DNA from: Anthopleura xanthogrammica
Taxonomy: Eukaryota; Cnidaria; Anthozoa; Actiniaria; Actiniidae
Length of the DNA: 64,000 bases
Direction: 5' to 3'
NCBI GenBank assembly: GCA_964019055.1
Contig: OZ025222.1
Span: 6,444,746-6,508,745 of the forward strand
The notes beneath the pieces are model-generated. The model made no database searches, was not told the DNA's origin, and was given only the letters and a program-made list of their open reading frames with translations. Shown here in pieces: positions 7,922 to 19,890 of this stretch (position 1 is the first letter of the stretch; each line of letters starts with the position of its first letter). Made by a program: the position numbers and the translations under genes.

Positions 7922-10900
7922 TGAAAATGAACGCTTCGAACGTACTTCTGAATAATCTTTACAATTTTATTGAGGAACCAGACATGTTTTGAACTTCAAT
8001 AGGGCAAAATCCTCTTTTATACGAGACTCTATACTCGTCATGGAAAAATCATCTAAAAATCTAAGTTATTTCAATTTTTTTAACGCATAACGCACGTAAT
8101 TTTTCTAACGCATCAAAACAAGAGGGTATGAAGTAATAGGGCACATCTTCCATACATCCTAGGCCTATCACCATGAAAATTATTCAAAAATCTATATTTA
8201 CCTCCTCGCGCAGCCTTTTAAACTATTTTAGGCATGCGATATTGTGTTCGCGACGAATAGTATAGAGTAAAATGTCTTCAAAATCACCTGCGGAATGTAT
8301 CAGGCGTAATTCAAATAACTTTCATAAATGAATTTTTCAAAAACTTTAGAATTAACCAAAAAATATTTAATAACATCGAAAAAGATCAAGTCAGAATAGT
8401 TTTCAGTTGTGTATTCGAACAAACGAAAATCAGCGAAGAAGACAGCGGAGAAGACAGCGGAGAAACAGCGGTGAAAATAGCGAGGGCGAAAAAAGCATTC
8501 ATACTAGTGTTTTCGATAGTAAAGAAAGTTCAAGTTCAAGCTGAAGTAAATGATGAAGTAAATGAGTCTTTTGTTCCAAACACAAGAAGGCCAAATTAAA
8601 AAGACAATAGCGAAAGCCGGTCCAATACAAATCAAACTCAGCAAAGAAGTGAAAAGAAACAAAAAGAAGGGAAAAACTAATCACTCACTCTTTCTTTTTT
8701 TTTTTGGGCGGGGGGGGGGGGGGGGGGCAAATGGAAAATTACGAAATAATATTTACATATGCGATTTAGATAAGCGATGGGGGAGGGGGGGGGGGGGGGG
8801 GAGGGGTGCGTAAATCCTAAACAAAAATATCGAGCAAGCTCTATAACCTCCAAAAAAATATTGAACAACGCCTTCTGTGCAAAAAAAAGATCAAGCAAGC
8901 ATGCAGAGGTCAGAGGCACAAACTTTACAATGTAATAAATCTGTTATGAATCTCCCTCAAAACTGCTTACACTGGAAATCGTATTTCCAAGGGTCTCGAT
9001 TAATTCAAAATGTTTTCGGGAGGAGATCAACATTTTGTAAACATCAGAATATGATAAACAATGTAGAATAGAACAATTCCGAATTTTATGTCCGGTTTTC
9101 AATTCTGAATTGGTAGCTAGTAGCTATCATCTTAGAGTGGTTAGAGTGTTTTCAAAGAAAGTGTTTATTTTTTATTTTTTTGCATGTTAATATACAAATT
9201 ACAATGCAATGTTAATTATGTTAAGGCCTGGGATTGGCATTAGCACCATGCATTCGCCATCCCAAGGATGTAAAAATAGAAGGAGAAAGAGAAAAAAAGA
9301 AGAAAAAAGAAAGAAAAAAATGCGCAAAAACAATATCTACGGTCTGGGGTTAAAGAAAATGATAGATTACGAATGTATTCGCATGTTGTTAATGTATGTT
9401 GCCGGATGAACGGTTCAACAGTTCGAAAAAACCTCCCATTCAGTATTGCATTTTGATTACGGCAAATGTCACTATATAAACCACTACTTATAGCATAAAC
9501 TACAACCACATCGTCTAAAAGTACATTAACATTGTGTTATGTGTGTTATAATACGCTAAAATATTTGTTTGATTATATAAAAAGCTATGAATTTTAAAGA
9601 AAATTATTATAAGTTTTAAAAGTTTTCGACCCTAGTCATCATCAGAATGTGTACAGGAGAGAGAGTGGTGTTCTTTATGTGTTCATATATAGCCACAGAA
9701 AATAAAGCAAAACTGCATGAGTAGAGCTTTCATTATCGAACCTTCATAAAACTCTAAAAAGCTCAATATTTGTTTTTGTAATTAGAAAAGATCGGGCTGT
9801 TTGCAAAAAAAAACAATCTGATATTTTCAAATCTGATATATTTTCAAATAAAGTTTGAGCAAATATAATAAATTTGGTTTTGAGCCGTTTATTTCGGGTC
9901 TGCGAGTCGAAAGACCTTAAAACTCAGAATTCAACACTGAAATAATATTCTTTTGTTATTCTTTAAATATGCTGCTTAAAGCCTCATTTTTCAATAACAT
10001 TTCCCCCATCTCACCCATAGGATAACAAGGATGTGAATCTACAGGAAAGTCTACGCAATCACGGCAATCTTTGTTTCCCTTTTTTTAGTTCAAGTTAAGC
10101 ATTTTGCAACTGATTTTAACTAAGTACTTCATGAGGGTAATACTGCATTTCCCAAAACATCTGCTGCCTTCGCTACGACTTCCTCAAACCATAATACGAA
10201 CATTTACTAAATTTACTAAAGTTTTTAGATCCAAAATATTGAATCGAAAATATTTTTGAATCAAGCTACTGTATACCAAAGTATTCTTACAGATTTCCGA
10301 AGTATGAGATCAAGGGTTATGAGGTAAAAATAGAGGGGAAAAGATAGAAAAGTACTGAAGTAATATGAGTTGTTGAAAAGACAAATATGAATCAAAGATA
10401 GTGTTTATTACTTACCCTTGCAGAGAGTATTAATGCTTTCTGATTCGTAAATAAAAACTGGGTATCGCAAATAACTTGTCAAATCCACAGTTCAGTGAAT
10501 GAAGAGGTAGTACGCCACTGATCCTTGATTCATGAATCTAATTTTCAATAACCAGGCTAAATTGATGTCCCCCGCTGTTTATCTTTACTAAAACTATGTT
10601 AAAGACAAAGAATGGCATTGGACAAGACTGCAACCGGTCATGAATTGCACTTCCTTAATTTGTTTGTGTGTGTGTGTGTGGGGGAGGAGGGGTCGGGAGA
10701 CGTAGTCGGAGATTAAGGGGCATCACTTGGTTGTGTAATGCAGAACTTTGAAGTTAACAGATATTTCCATGAAAATCCAAACACCATGTAATATTGTTAT
10801 TATTCATAGGTGAAGTTTCTCTGGATACTGGTACTTTCATTTTCACATTTTTCACTCATTTGAGTAAGTCAGAAACAAACATAATAGTTCCAAAACTACA

Positions 10901-11639
10901 TGGCTTGGATGCAGGTGTTTTGGCATGCTTTGAATCCGTAATTACGGATACGTTTAGATCGATAGGATGAGCCGATCTTAACAAATAATTTCTTCGATTT
11001 TAGTCTTAAAATTTGCCCCCTGGACGGCTTCATGTCTTCTTTGCATCATTAAAGGAAAATCCTCATGGAGTCTATTTTGAATCAGCCTACTGGGCTCAAA
11101 AGATAGCCAAATGTTTATTGTGCGAAGTTGTTTTGAAGAACTCAAATTTGTACTCTAAAAATAATTTGTGCAGGTACAATGGTCTCCACATGCGCTTTCG
11201 GCGGCTTCAAACGTCCTGACAATTAGTAGCGCTCACAAATTTGCCCTTTTAATTGCTTTAGAAACAAGTCTCGGGGAGTAGGGGGGGGGGGGGGGGTGGG
11301 GGAGAGGGAGGATTACAAAGATGTTGATGTTTTCTTGGCATTCCTCTCTATCATGCAAGATGTTCAAAAGCTGTAGTGAATCATGATTCTTATGCTGATG
11401 AAGACTATATTTTTCTAAGAGTTCATCTTTCGAAAGCTGTAATTGTTTTTGGAATAAAAGATATATAATCTCTACTTCGAGAGAAGTTCATGATGCCTCC
11501 TTTCTAAATTGACATGTCTTAGTTTTGAGGATTGAACACAATTGTAACGATCCGCCTGAATTGATCTGTAAACTGCATACATTCAAGTCATTATCGAGAA
11601 ATCGAAAGAAATCGTGGTTGAAGCAAATCAGACTTCCTG
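7922..11639. other. Gene-poor intergenic DNA
   Basis: No gene supported. It contains poly-G tracts at about 8707-8727, 8778-8802 and 11281-11296, an A/G-rich stretch at 9270-9325 and a short (GT)n at 10665-10680. Short open frames here are low-complexity or lack any protein character. Confidence 0.5.
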
Positions 11640-11960
11640 TGATTTTTATTGCCAACGAAGTTGGCTATCATAGAGGAGTTTCAGGAGTTTTGAGTTTGTT
11701 ACGGAAGTGCGTTATTTCTTTTGTTCTAAACAGGTTTGACTGGTTAACCCTACATATAAGGAAGTGTACATAGTTTCGTTGTGAGTTGTGAGTAATTATG
11801 TGGCGCGACGTCGGCGCGATGAATTGCCTGCTGCACACTTTTTCGTTCGAAATCTTCTAAAAAATTATCTAATTTCAAATTTCATCACTTCGTTGGCATA
11901 GTTAGATTTTCTTAAGAACAAACGCTAGGTGTCAATTCCATTACTAATAAGTATGACTAA
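11640..11960 (+). repeat. Dispersed repeat, copy 2 of 3
   Basis: Closely matches 19525-19890 in the same orientation and 3583-3850 in the opposite one. Landmarks: AGAGGAGTTTCAGGAGTTT, TAATTATGTGGCGCGACGTC and AGGTGTCAATTCCATTACT. No coding capacity. Confidence 0.8.
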
Positions 11961-11994
11961 TTTTTAAATATCTTTAAGGGGACAGTAAAAATTA

Positions 11995-12055
11995 GCCTGC
12001 GTGCAGCCCAACTCTAACTCTGGAGTCAAAGTCGGGCTGCACGCAGGCTAGGCGA
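11995..12055. repeat. Short perfect hairpin
   Basis: TAGCCTGCGTGCAGCCCAAC pairs with GTCGGGCTGCACGCAGGCTA around a short loop. No flanking tract resembling a gene terminator context. Confidence 0.6.
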
Positions 12056-12399
12056 AAATAGGTATCACAAGTGTCAATCAAATTGCCATGGAGTGGGGGA
12101 AAACCATGTGAGCACATGTCGTGAACCGTTTTAACTTGAACTATGTTTAATTTGCGACTTCACTTGAAGAACAAGAGACCCACCTGGCTTTGAAAATTAG
12201 CCTCATTAAGAATTGATGAATTTGTTTTTATCTCAAGCAATAGATGTTTTTCTGAAAGTTAAAGCCAAAGTTTCATTGGACAGTGAAATCGAGATTTTGT
12301 TGACACCGAAATACCAATGTCATATTCAGTGCAAAATACTTGCTACAGTCTGTTTGCAAAGTCACATTTGAACCAAGTAAATAAGTCGAATAATACCAT

Positions 12400-12520
12400 G
12401 ATCTCCTCGGAATTCATTGTTTTTGGAGGGACGTTTAATAGCTAACATCCCTCCTTCATGAATAGGATGAGGGAAATTTAGAGACTAAATTTCCCTCATC
12501 TTATTCATGAGGTTGTCCCT
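12400..12520. repeat. Structured palindrome repeat, second copy
   Basis: Contains GGAGGGACGTTTAATAGC, AACATCCCTCC and a GATGAGGGAAATTTAG/CTAAATTTCCCTCATC stem. Order and spacing parallel the cluster at 6518-6700. Confidence 0.6.
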
Positions 12521-12529
12521 CGTGCAACC

Positions 12530-12715
12530 CAATGGATGGATAGTTGGATAAATGGATAAATGGATGGATAGTTGGATAAATGGATGGATATTTGGATAAA
12601 TGGATGGACAAACGGTTGGTTTGATGGAATAAAAAGGAAAGAAAGAAAGATATTGAAAGGAAGGAAGGAAGGAAGGTTCTTGATCTAATAAGGAAAGAAG
12701 GAAGGGAAGGAAATC
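12530..12715. repeat. (TGGATGGATAGTTGGATAAA)n and (GGAA)n microsatellites
   Basis: About 80 bp of ATGGATGGATAGTTGG-type repeats, followed by AAGGAAGG-rich sequence. Simple-sequence expansion; the Ser/Pro/Leu-rich frames it creates are not genes. Confidence 0.85.
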
Positions 12716-13055
12716 TGCCACCTATGCAGAGACTGTGCAACGTATCATGTGGCTAGACAGGAATCGATTTCACAATGACGATCTACAAGCAGAATCAGTC
12801 AAGCTAGGCCTATATCTATTGAAGTGTCTGGAAAAAAGAAGAAAAAACGAAAAAAGAATAATAGTATTAAGATTAAATTCAAACAAACAAACAAAAGAAA
12901 GAAAGAAAGAAAGAAAAGTTCGAGTAGGGACGACTTCCAATCGGGCTTGACTCAGCGTCTTGCAAAGTTCAGTTTTTATCCACTGGACCACGGTTTTCAA
13001 GATATTAGCAAAACAATAGCCGTGAGAAAAATGCACCAGATAGACTAGATTATTT

Positions 13056-13345
13056 TCCACTTCTAATAATACACATGAAAAAATTTCTCGATTAGATTGG
13101 CTGAGAGCAGTGCAGAAAAAAGGAAATCAAGTGCAGAAAAAAGGAAATCAAGTGCAGAAAAAAGGAAATCAAAATTTTTTCATGTGTATTATTAATTGGA
13201 AATCATATGGTTTTTCTCGTGCAATTTTGGAATAAATTTGAACTCGAGTTTTCAAAGAGTTCAAATTGCACTCGCCCTACGGGTTTGAAAACTCACTCGT
13301 TCAAATTTATTCCAAATTGCACTCGAAACCATATGATTTCCTGTA
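13056..13345. mobile_element. Composite fold-back element with 21-bp internal repeats
   Basis: Outer arms AATACACATGAAAAAATTT and AAATTTTTTCATGTGTATT flank three copies of GTGCAGAAAAAAGGAAATCA. A second nested palindrome (AATCATATGGTTT, GTGCAATTTTGGAATAAATT, and complements) follows. MITE-like. Confidence 0.65.
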
Positions 13346-13770
13346 CAAATCAATGTGCCAGGTTGTGCAAGGGGCTAGCTGGTCTCTCCCCTGATGCCTT
13401 CGGGCTAGAACATGACCCTGCGTAATTCGTGCAACCAAGGGCGGAGGGACTTAATTGCCGTCATGTCGGCAGTCCATACGTTGTCCCAGATCTGCGGATG
13501 CTCGGGGTATGGCATGTGTAGGGCACTATCTCTTATTTTGGAATATTTGCTTGTTTTTTTTCTTCTATTTTTATTATTATTTTTAATTATCTTTTTCTAT
13601 TTCTTTAATTTTTGATTTTTTTAATTTCAATTTGTTTTTTTTAATTTTTAATTTTTTTTAAATCAAGGAGTCTGCAAACTTCTACAGCACAAGCGCTGAT
13701 AAACAGCTTTTTCGAGATGATGAAAATATCCATCATAAAGCACCACCAAAATCATCCTAGAAAACCGTGG

Positions 13771-13941
13771 GCTCTCATATTCGCGCCGGAGAGTTTGTCA
13801 TGTAAAACTACTATTCCTGTTCCGGTATTTCTTCCCAACTTCGGGTCCCTACAGCTTAGCCATCTCCAATCCCTTGGGCTTTCATCTGCACGGTTGGAGC
13901 CTAGCTCTGTTGTGGTTGTTCCATGCTGTGATAAAACAGGT
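13771..13941. other. GC-richer exon-like island of unknown function
   Basis: About 170 bp of balanced composition in otherwise AT-rich DNA, open in several frames on both strands. On the minus strand it is preceded by an acceptor-like CTGTTTTATCACAG. No family recognised. It could be a lone exon, an old retro-copy or part of a transposon. Confidence 0.25.
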
Positions 13942-14064
13942 ATAGTCAACGCTTAATATGTTTTTAAATTCAAACGACGTAAGGGTTTGATAATTTAAAG
14001 TCAAAAAATCGGAAAACGACCAACGTAACAAAAACTACAAAAATTACAAGGGACAAAATGCTGA

Positions 14065-14355
14065 ATCTTAAGCTTATTTTTTAAACTTTCCTCAAGTATT
14101 TTAGCTAGCCTTCGAAAATAATGTTTAAAGTAGATGTCCTGAGAAAATTACTTCCATAGCTTGTGATTAAGTTTTCGAGTGATGAATTTTTGTGTGGAAA
14201 GCTTGATTTTCGACATTTTTCTTTTGAAAACTTGTGAAGATGGTATATTCAACATTTATTGACTCGAAACCGAGTTCGGGACAACCCATTTTTCTCTTCA
14301 TTTTTAGAATCAGCGTTAAATTCTGTGTAAAATAGCTTTCTTCTAAGATGCATTT
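14065..14355. repeat. Dispersed repeat, inverted partner of 18365-18645
   Basis: Shared blocks in opposite orientation: ATTTTCGACATTTTTC, AAAGTAGATGTCCTGAG, GAATCAGCGTTAAATTCTGT and GAAAAATGGG. Diverged, non-coding. Confidence 0.55.
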
Positions 14356-15479
14356 CTAAGTATTCCTTGCTGAAAGTCAATCATTTTTTTTTACTACTTG
14401 TACGTCATACTCGGGCATGCATTATCAGCCGATATCATCCCTGCAGCAAGCCTCAAGCATTCACTATATAAATAGTTCTATTATTCCGTTTTTCAATTTT
14501 TCAAAAATATGAATTGAGCTTTATAAGGGTTCTAAGGTTTATAAGCTTCTAGATTAATAGTTTGGAATACTGCCACACAGGAAGCAAAAAGGTTGCGCCA
14601 CTTGAGCTGTTTCAAAAATGCACGTGATCTTTTGTATATTTTAATTTATTTTAATTAAAATTATTTCAATTGAACTTCAACATTGCAGTTCCAGCCATTA
14701 ATGTCAACTCAATTCATAATAGATATTTTCTAGAATATCCAAGCCGGAAAAAAAATTATTTTGCTTTGCCTATGTTTCAAGATGGTGTTGGTGGTAAGAA
14801 AGCAAAACAATATTTCGGGAATTGTACGGTTCAATGTTTTAAGTCTAAATTCAGAAACCTAGAAGAAAAAAATGATAGATTTAGAAAAATTCGTAGCTAT
14901 TTTCTGTAGAAGTGAAATAAATAAGGAGTTGTTTAGTAATATATCACTAGTCGTCTAACAAACTGAGCTTTGACTTTCAATATTAGGCAAAGTAGCTCTG
15001 AATAATCGTTTATTGAAAGTCCATTTTAACTCAGATAAAGTTGAGTAAACCTTATTCGCTTCAAAAATCGAGAAGAGCGATATAGTAGGCGCAAGTTAAG
15101 CAAAGCTGTTTCTTTGCACGATTGCTTAGTATATAATTTTCCGGCCGGTATTAATCAAGTCATTATGTCAAATCCTCCACAATAATTGGCTAGCTACTCG
15201 TTTCCTATGTATTTCCTGACTGCCTTGAGTCTGCAGGATACTAGTACTTCTACTAATTTTATTATATTTTATTTTCGTTGCTTATTTTAAATATTCTATA
15301 AAATCTCGAAAGCACTAGAAAAAGGAATGGAAATATCTCAAAAAGTTGACGTCTCCTTAAACAGCCGATAGGAATCAGATTTAACTTTCATCTTTAAGTA
15401 TATCTGGTTGGCTGATTGGCTTCCGATAGAATCTGGGTAAAAGTAAACAAGAAATGAAAGAAAAGCAGAAGAAAAATCT
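14356..15479. other. Intergenic, nothing recognised
   Basis: AT-rich sequence without a repeat or coding stretch that I can support. The short open frame at 14670-14909 has no domain character and is not called. Confidence 0.4.
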
Positions 15480-15774
15480 AGATGAGATGAGATGAGATGA
15501 GATGAGATGAGATGAGATGAGATGAGATGAGATGAGATGAGATGAGATGAGATGAGATGAGATGAGATGAGATGAGATGAGATGAGATGAGATGAGATGA
15601 GATGAGATGAGATGAGATGAGATGAGATGAGATGAGATGAGATGAGATGAGATGAGATGAGATGAGATGAGATGAGATGAGATGAGATGAGATGAGATGA
15701 GATGAGATGAGATGAGATGAGATGAGATGAGATGAGATGAGATAAGATGAGATGAGATGAGATGAGATGAGAAT
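15480..15774. repeat. (GATGA)n pentanucleotide microsatellite
   Basis: About 58 uninterrupted copies, with one variant (GATAA) near 15741. The tandem SHLIS peptide it would encode on the minus strand is an artefact. Confidence 0.97.
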
Positions 15775-16045
15775 AAAAGAACAGAAAAAAAAAAAGAAAA
15801 GGAAAGAAAGCGAAAGAAAACTAGATATACTTTGAAACATTTAACTTACCATTTGCATATTAATATGAGCCCTTCTCTATCAAGACCATTTTTGGTACGA
15901 AAAAAAAAATTCTTATCCAATGAGAAGTCTTTATGTTATTGGGATCCAAAAATAAAGTTGACGAGTAAAAATTAAATCATTAATTTAACTCAAAAGAGAG
16001 CCTTCTGTTTTTCCTCACCAATTTCTTACCTTGGAATCCCCAACT

Positions 16046-16100
16046 ATGGATCGACTTATCTTGATTGGAGTTATCTTTCTGGTGCAACTAAACTACGAAG
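16046..16100 (+). CDS. Mucin-SEA gene 1, exon 1: signal peptide
   Basis: ATG in a strong context (A at -3, G at +4) encodes MDRLILIGVIFLVQLNYE plus one base. The product is a short basic N-terminus followed by a hydrophobic core, typical of a signal peptide. The exon ends at GTAAGT in phase 1. The next suitable acceptor on this strand (23088-23089) starts with two bases of a codon, so joining gives an Ala and keeps the frame. The 7-kb intron makes the link an inference, but the paralogue at 29477 has the same signal-exon layout. Confidence 0.7.
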
Positions 16101-18364
16101 GTAAGTGGTAATACTAAAACGATGCTATAAGAAAGTAGGAAGATTGTAAAGTATAGTTGAGGCAGTTTCTACAATTAAAGAGTGATGATATTCATTCAAC
16201 AACCTGGCTTATGTTTGGTTTTAACCTGACCATCGAAAAACAGCTTTGCACAAGAATATTGATAAACATCTCGATATTATAAACATGATATAAGTAGAGG
16301 AGAGATCAGATTTTGTCTAAGGGGTGAATAACCTCCTTATTCTTTGGACCATAAATTTACAAAATGAAGAAGTTCAAAAGAACTTTTTCTATATTTCTAC
16401 GTATGGAAGTTCTTAATCCTTAAAACACAAAATAAATTATGTATGTATGTCAATACAGTTTATAAAGATATTAGCAGCTTACATCACTTAGAAAGTTTCT
16501 GAAATAGAATTACTTTCATTGTAATCAAAACTCGTTTCCTAAGTTTAAGAAACTATAAATAGAGAAATATTTTTCATGTCAATATTTTCCATCGATTTGG
16601 ACTCCCCAGTCGGAATCTAAAAATCTGGAACTGAAATGGCTTAAACGGTTAAAAAAGCTGAAATTGCTCAGTGAAATGGCAAACTGAAAAATTCCCAAAA
16701 TTCAAGATTTAAGTAAGTGAAGAAAAACATTCCAAAATACAGAAATAAATAACTCAAAATATAACACCGATGGAGCAGATGTTCCGCTTAAAACGGTTGA
16801 AAGCTGAGTAGTCTAATCTTTTGACTGTTATCCATAGCATGAACTATATCTGAAATACTCTAAGTACGTAAACATTGTAAGAGTTTGAAATATTATATGT
16901 CAGTGAGGAGCCACAGTAGAATATACCAAATAATAAATTAAATCTGGATGCATCAATCAAACGGGATTGCAAAATTTTCGCACCAAGAATCGCAAAACTT
17001 AAAAACAGTCGAACAGTCGCATTCTTCCTTGTCACGGCATAGAAAGGAAAAAACAAATAAACAACAATAACAAAGCAAACAACTGAACAAGCCCTCCATC
17101 CCCAAATAAACCCAAAAACAATAGAACACAAGAGAAATATGGCTTGAAAAAATGAATTTGTCGCTATTTTAAGACGATAACAAGCACCGTATGACCGTAT
17201 GCTTGAATGACCACGAACAATGGCTTCAAGCCGAGGTCGGAGTAAATTTACACATTTACTGTAAGTATTTTAAGTTTTCTCTTGAAACTTTTATGTCGTG
17301 GTCATCCAAGCGGATTCAGGTCGAAAGATCTTTATGGTCTTCACCAACTAAAAGGATAGAAGGCCACCAAATAAATTAATCTTAATTAGTATTTCGCTTT
17401 CGCAATTTAGTATGTTCTAGCGTTTTAAACTTGTGAATTCACCATGAAAGGTAGACACGTACAAGTTATTATAAAGAATGTGAATATGCAAATGTGTCAC
17501 TCGCTCGCTCATCGTCATCTGCAGCTGTTCAATATGCAGTACGAACTTTAACCGAATTTTAATCTCGAATATATCTATATCAAAAGAATCAAGAAGAGAT
17601 GCAAATTGACGTAAAATAATAAAATAAACTTCTAGGCTAGAGTAGTGTCAATGAGCTGATTGAAATCTTCGTTTGCAGTAAGCGAACTGAAATCGCAAAT
17701 ACAATTGTATCGCGAACATGTTCAAGTTTTCTACCGAGTTTTGAATGAGTTTACTCACCGATAAATTATTTCTTGCCTTATATTCAGTTTTGAGGACTGG
17801 TAATTTGACATATTCATATGGAAAAGCACTTTTGAGTAGAATACAAAAAAAAATAAATGACTTGACTCATTAGAGGAGTTTATTCGCTTTTATCGCATGG
17901 TGGCTATATTGGTTGAAACAATAGGTTTTTCAAATGAATCCCTTTCCCTCGCTCGCTTTAAGGCGTTTCAGAACGTTTCAAACAAACGTTTTTGCTCTCA
18001 AGGGAATAAACATGGCCGCCGTGTGACAAAAGCCCATTCTCCATCGAAAGTGAAAGCAAAGCTCGCGATCGTCTTTCGTAAACTCTTTTAGTGAAAAATA
18101 AATTTATTACAAGACTTTGTTCAAGACTCGACAAAATTTAAAAAGAACCAAACAAAGTAAAAGTAGGGAATGTGGTTTCAAAATTACCTTGTCAACAGCC
18201 AAAACATGTTCGAAAAATGACGATACATCTTACCGGTTGGATTGCGACTTAAAGCGAGCGAAGAACTTGGAAGATAAATCATCCATTCAGAGGTTGAGGA
18301 AGGGACTGGGCCTAGTACAAATATTAATGTAGTTAAGGTGACTGACTACTTTAGCAAGGAGTAA

Positions 18365-18645
18365 TTACAAAATGTTCTTAGAAAGATATTTTACACAGAA
18401 TTTAACGCTGATTCCAAAAATGAAAAGAAAAATGGGTGTCCCCAGCTCGTTTTTGAGATAATGAATTTTGAATATGACCATTCTGACAAGTTTTCGAAAG
18501 AAAATTGGCGGAAATCAAGCTTTGCACACAAAAATTCATAACTCAAAAATTAGAAAGGTTCTGGAAGCAATCATCTCAGGACATCTACTTTAAATATTAT
18601 TTTCGAGAACAAACTAAAAATATTTGAAGAACGTTTAAAGAATAA
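18365..18645. repeat. Dispersed repeat, inverted partner of 14065-14355
   Basis: Opposite-orientation counterpart with ACAGAATTTAACGCTGATTC, CTCAGGACATCTACTTTAA and TCATAACTCAAAAATT. Intronic. Confidence 0.55.
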
Positions 18646-19524
18646 GTTCAAAATTTAGCATCTTGTTAGCTCCATGAATTGAAAATCGTACTCAAATGAT
18701 GAAAACAAAAAGTTCTAATAATTACGTTTACTTCAAACTTTTTCAAAAGATTGGTTTTTACCTTTGTTTTAGGAAATTCACAGAAAAATATAGAGTCCCG
18801 TGCAAAATTGGGGTTTATTGCCCTGTTGAAGTTCAAAACCTGTATGATCCCTATATAAAATTCCGACGCTTATTATGCGGTTTTGCGCGATTTTGGTGCG
18901 CGCGCACATAGTGGGCTCAAATTGAGCGTTCAAAAGTAGTCAGTCACCTTAAGAGCCAGTCCACGTAAGCCACTTTGAGTATATTTGGAAATGAACAAAA
19001 GCAACCCAACCTGAAAATTTGTGGGATGAAAGGTAGAAACATACACGTAAACACATGGACATTATTTAGTCTTGTAAACTTAATACGGTCACGTGACAGC
19101 TGGTTGAACTTTTGCCCCCCCCCCCTAGGGCCAATTTTTGGTCTAGAAAATTTTCCAAAATTTAGCAAACTTTGAACGGCTCTCGTTATCATACCCCTAA
19201 AGATATTTTAAAACTTTTTGTTCCTATCATTAGCCATCTTTTTATCTTTAACGTGTACTTTGCAAAAGAGAAATATTTTTTTAAAGAGACGGTGGTTTCA
19301 CAGACTCACCAAATCGTTAAATTAACATATTTTCAAAAAAATATTTTACTTAGTAGGATTCACAGGATAAGCTTAATTCTTCGCGTGAATAAAGAAAGGT
19401 GGTACTGCTTAGAAAAAAATTGTAGGCACAAGTTTTGAACCCTAAATAATAGCAAAACTTCAAACAAATATCATTTTCCCCACCTTTCCCCCACAAGTTT
19501 TAATTTGATTTGCATACTGATTGC

Positions 19525-19890
19525 CAACGAAGTTTGCTACCATAGAGGAGTTTCAGGAGTTTAGAGTTTGTTACGAGTAAGAGTAAGAGTAAGTACGTCA
19601 TTTCTTTTGTTCTAAACAGGTTTGACTGGTTTACGCTCCATATAAGGAAGTGTACATAGTTTCGTTGTGAGTTGTGAGTAATTATGTGGCGCGACGTCGG
19701 CGCGACGAGTTGGCTGCTGCACACTGAATCCAATAGGCTTTTTCGTTCGACTTCTAAAAATTATCTAAATCGTCTAAAAAAAATTATCTATCATTTTAAA
19801 TCTCACCACTTCGTTGGCATAGTTAGATTTTCTTAAGAACAAACGCTAGGTGTCAATTCCATTACTGATAAGTATGATAAGCGTATGATT
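19525..19890 (+). repeat. Dispersed repeat, copy 3 of 3
   Basis: Very similar to 11640-11960 (same GTGGCGCGACGTCGGCGCGA and GTGTCAATTCCATTACT blocks). It carries an extra short tandem GAGTAAGAGTAAGAGTAAG and a duplicated TTATCTA stretch. Confidence 0.8.

Noticed and set aside
11525..11773. 82-codon plus-strand frame
   Set aside because: Its second half is the dispersed repeat found at two other sites, where the frame is not kept.
15478..15840. Minus-strand (SHLIS)n frame
   Set aside because: Translation of the (GATGA)n microsatellite.
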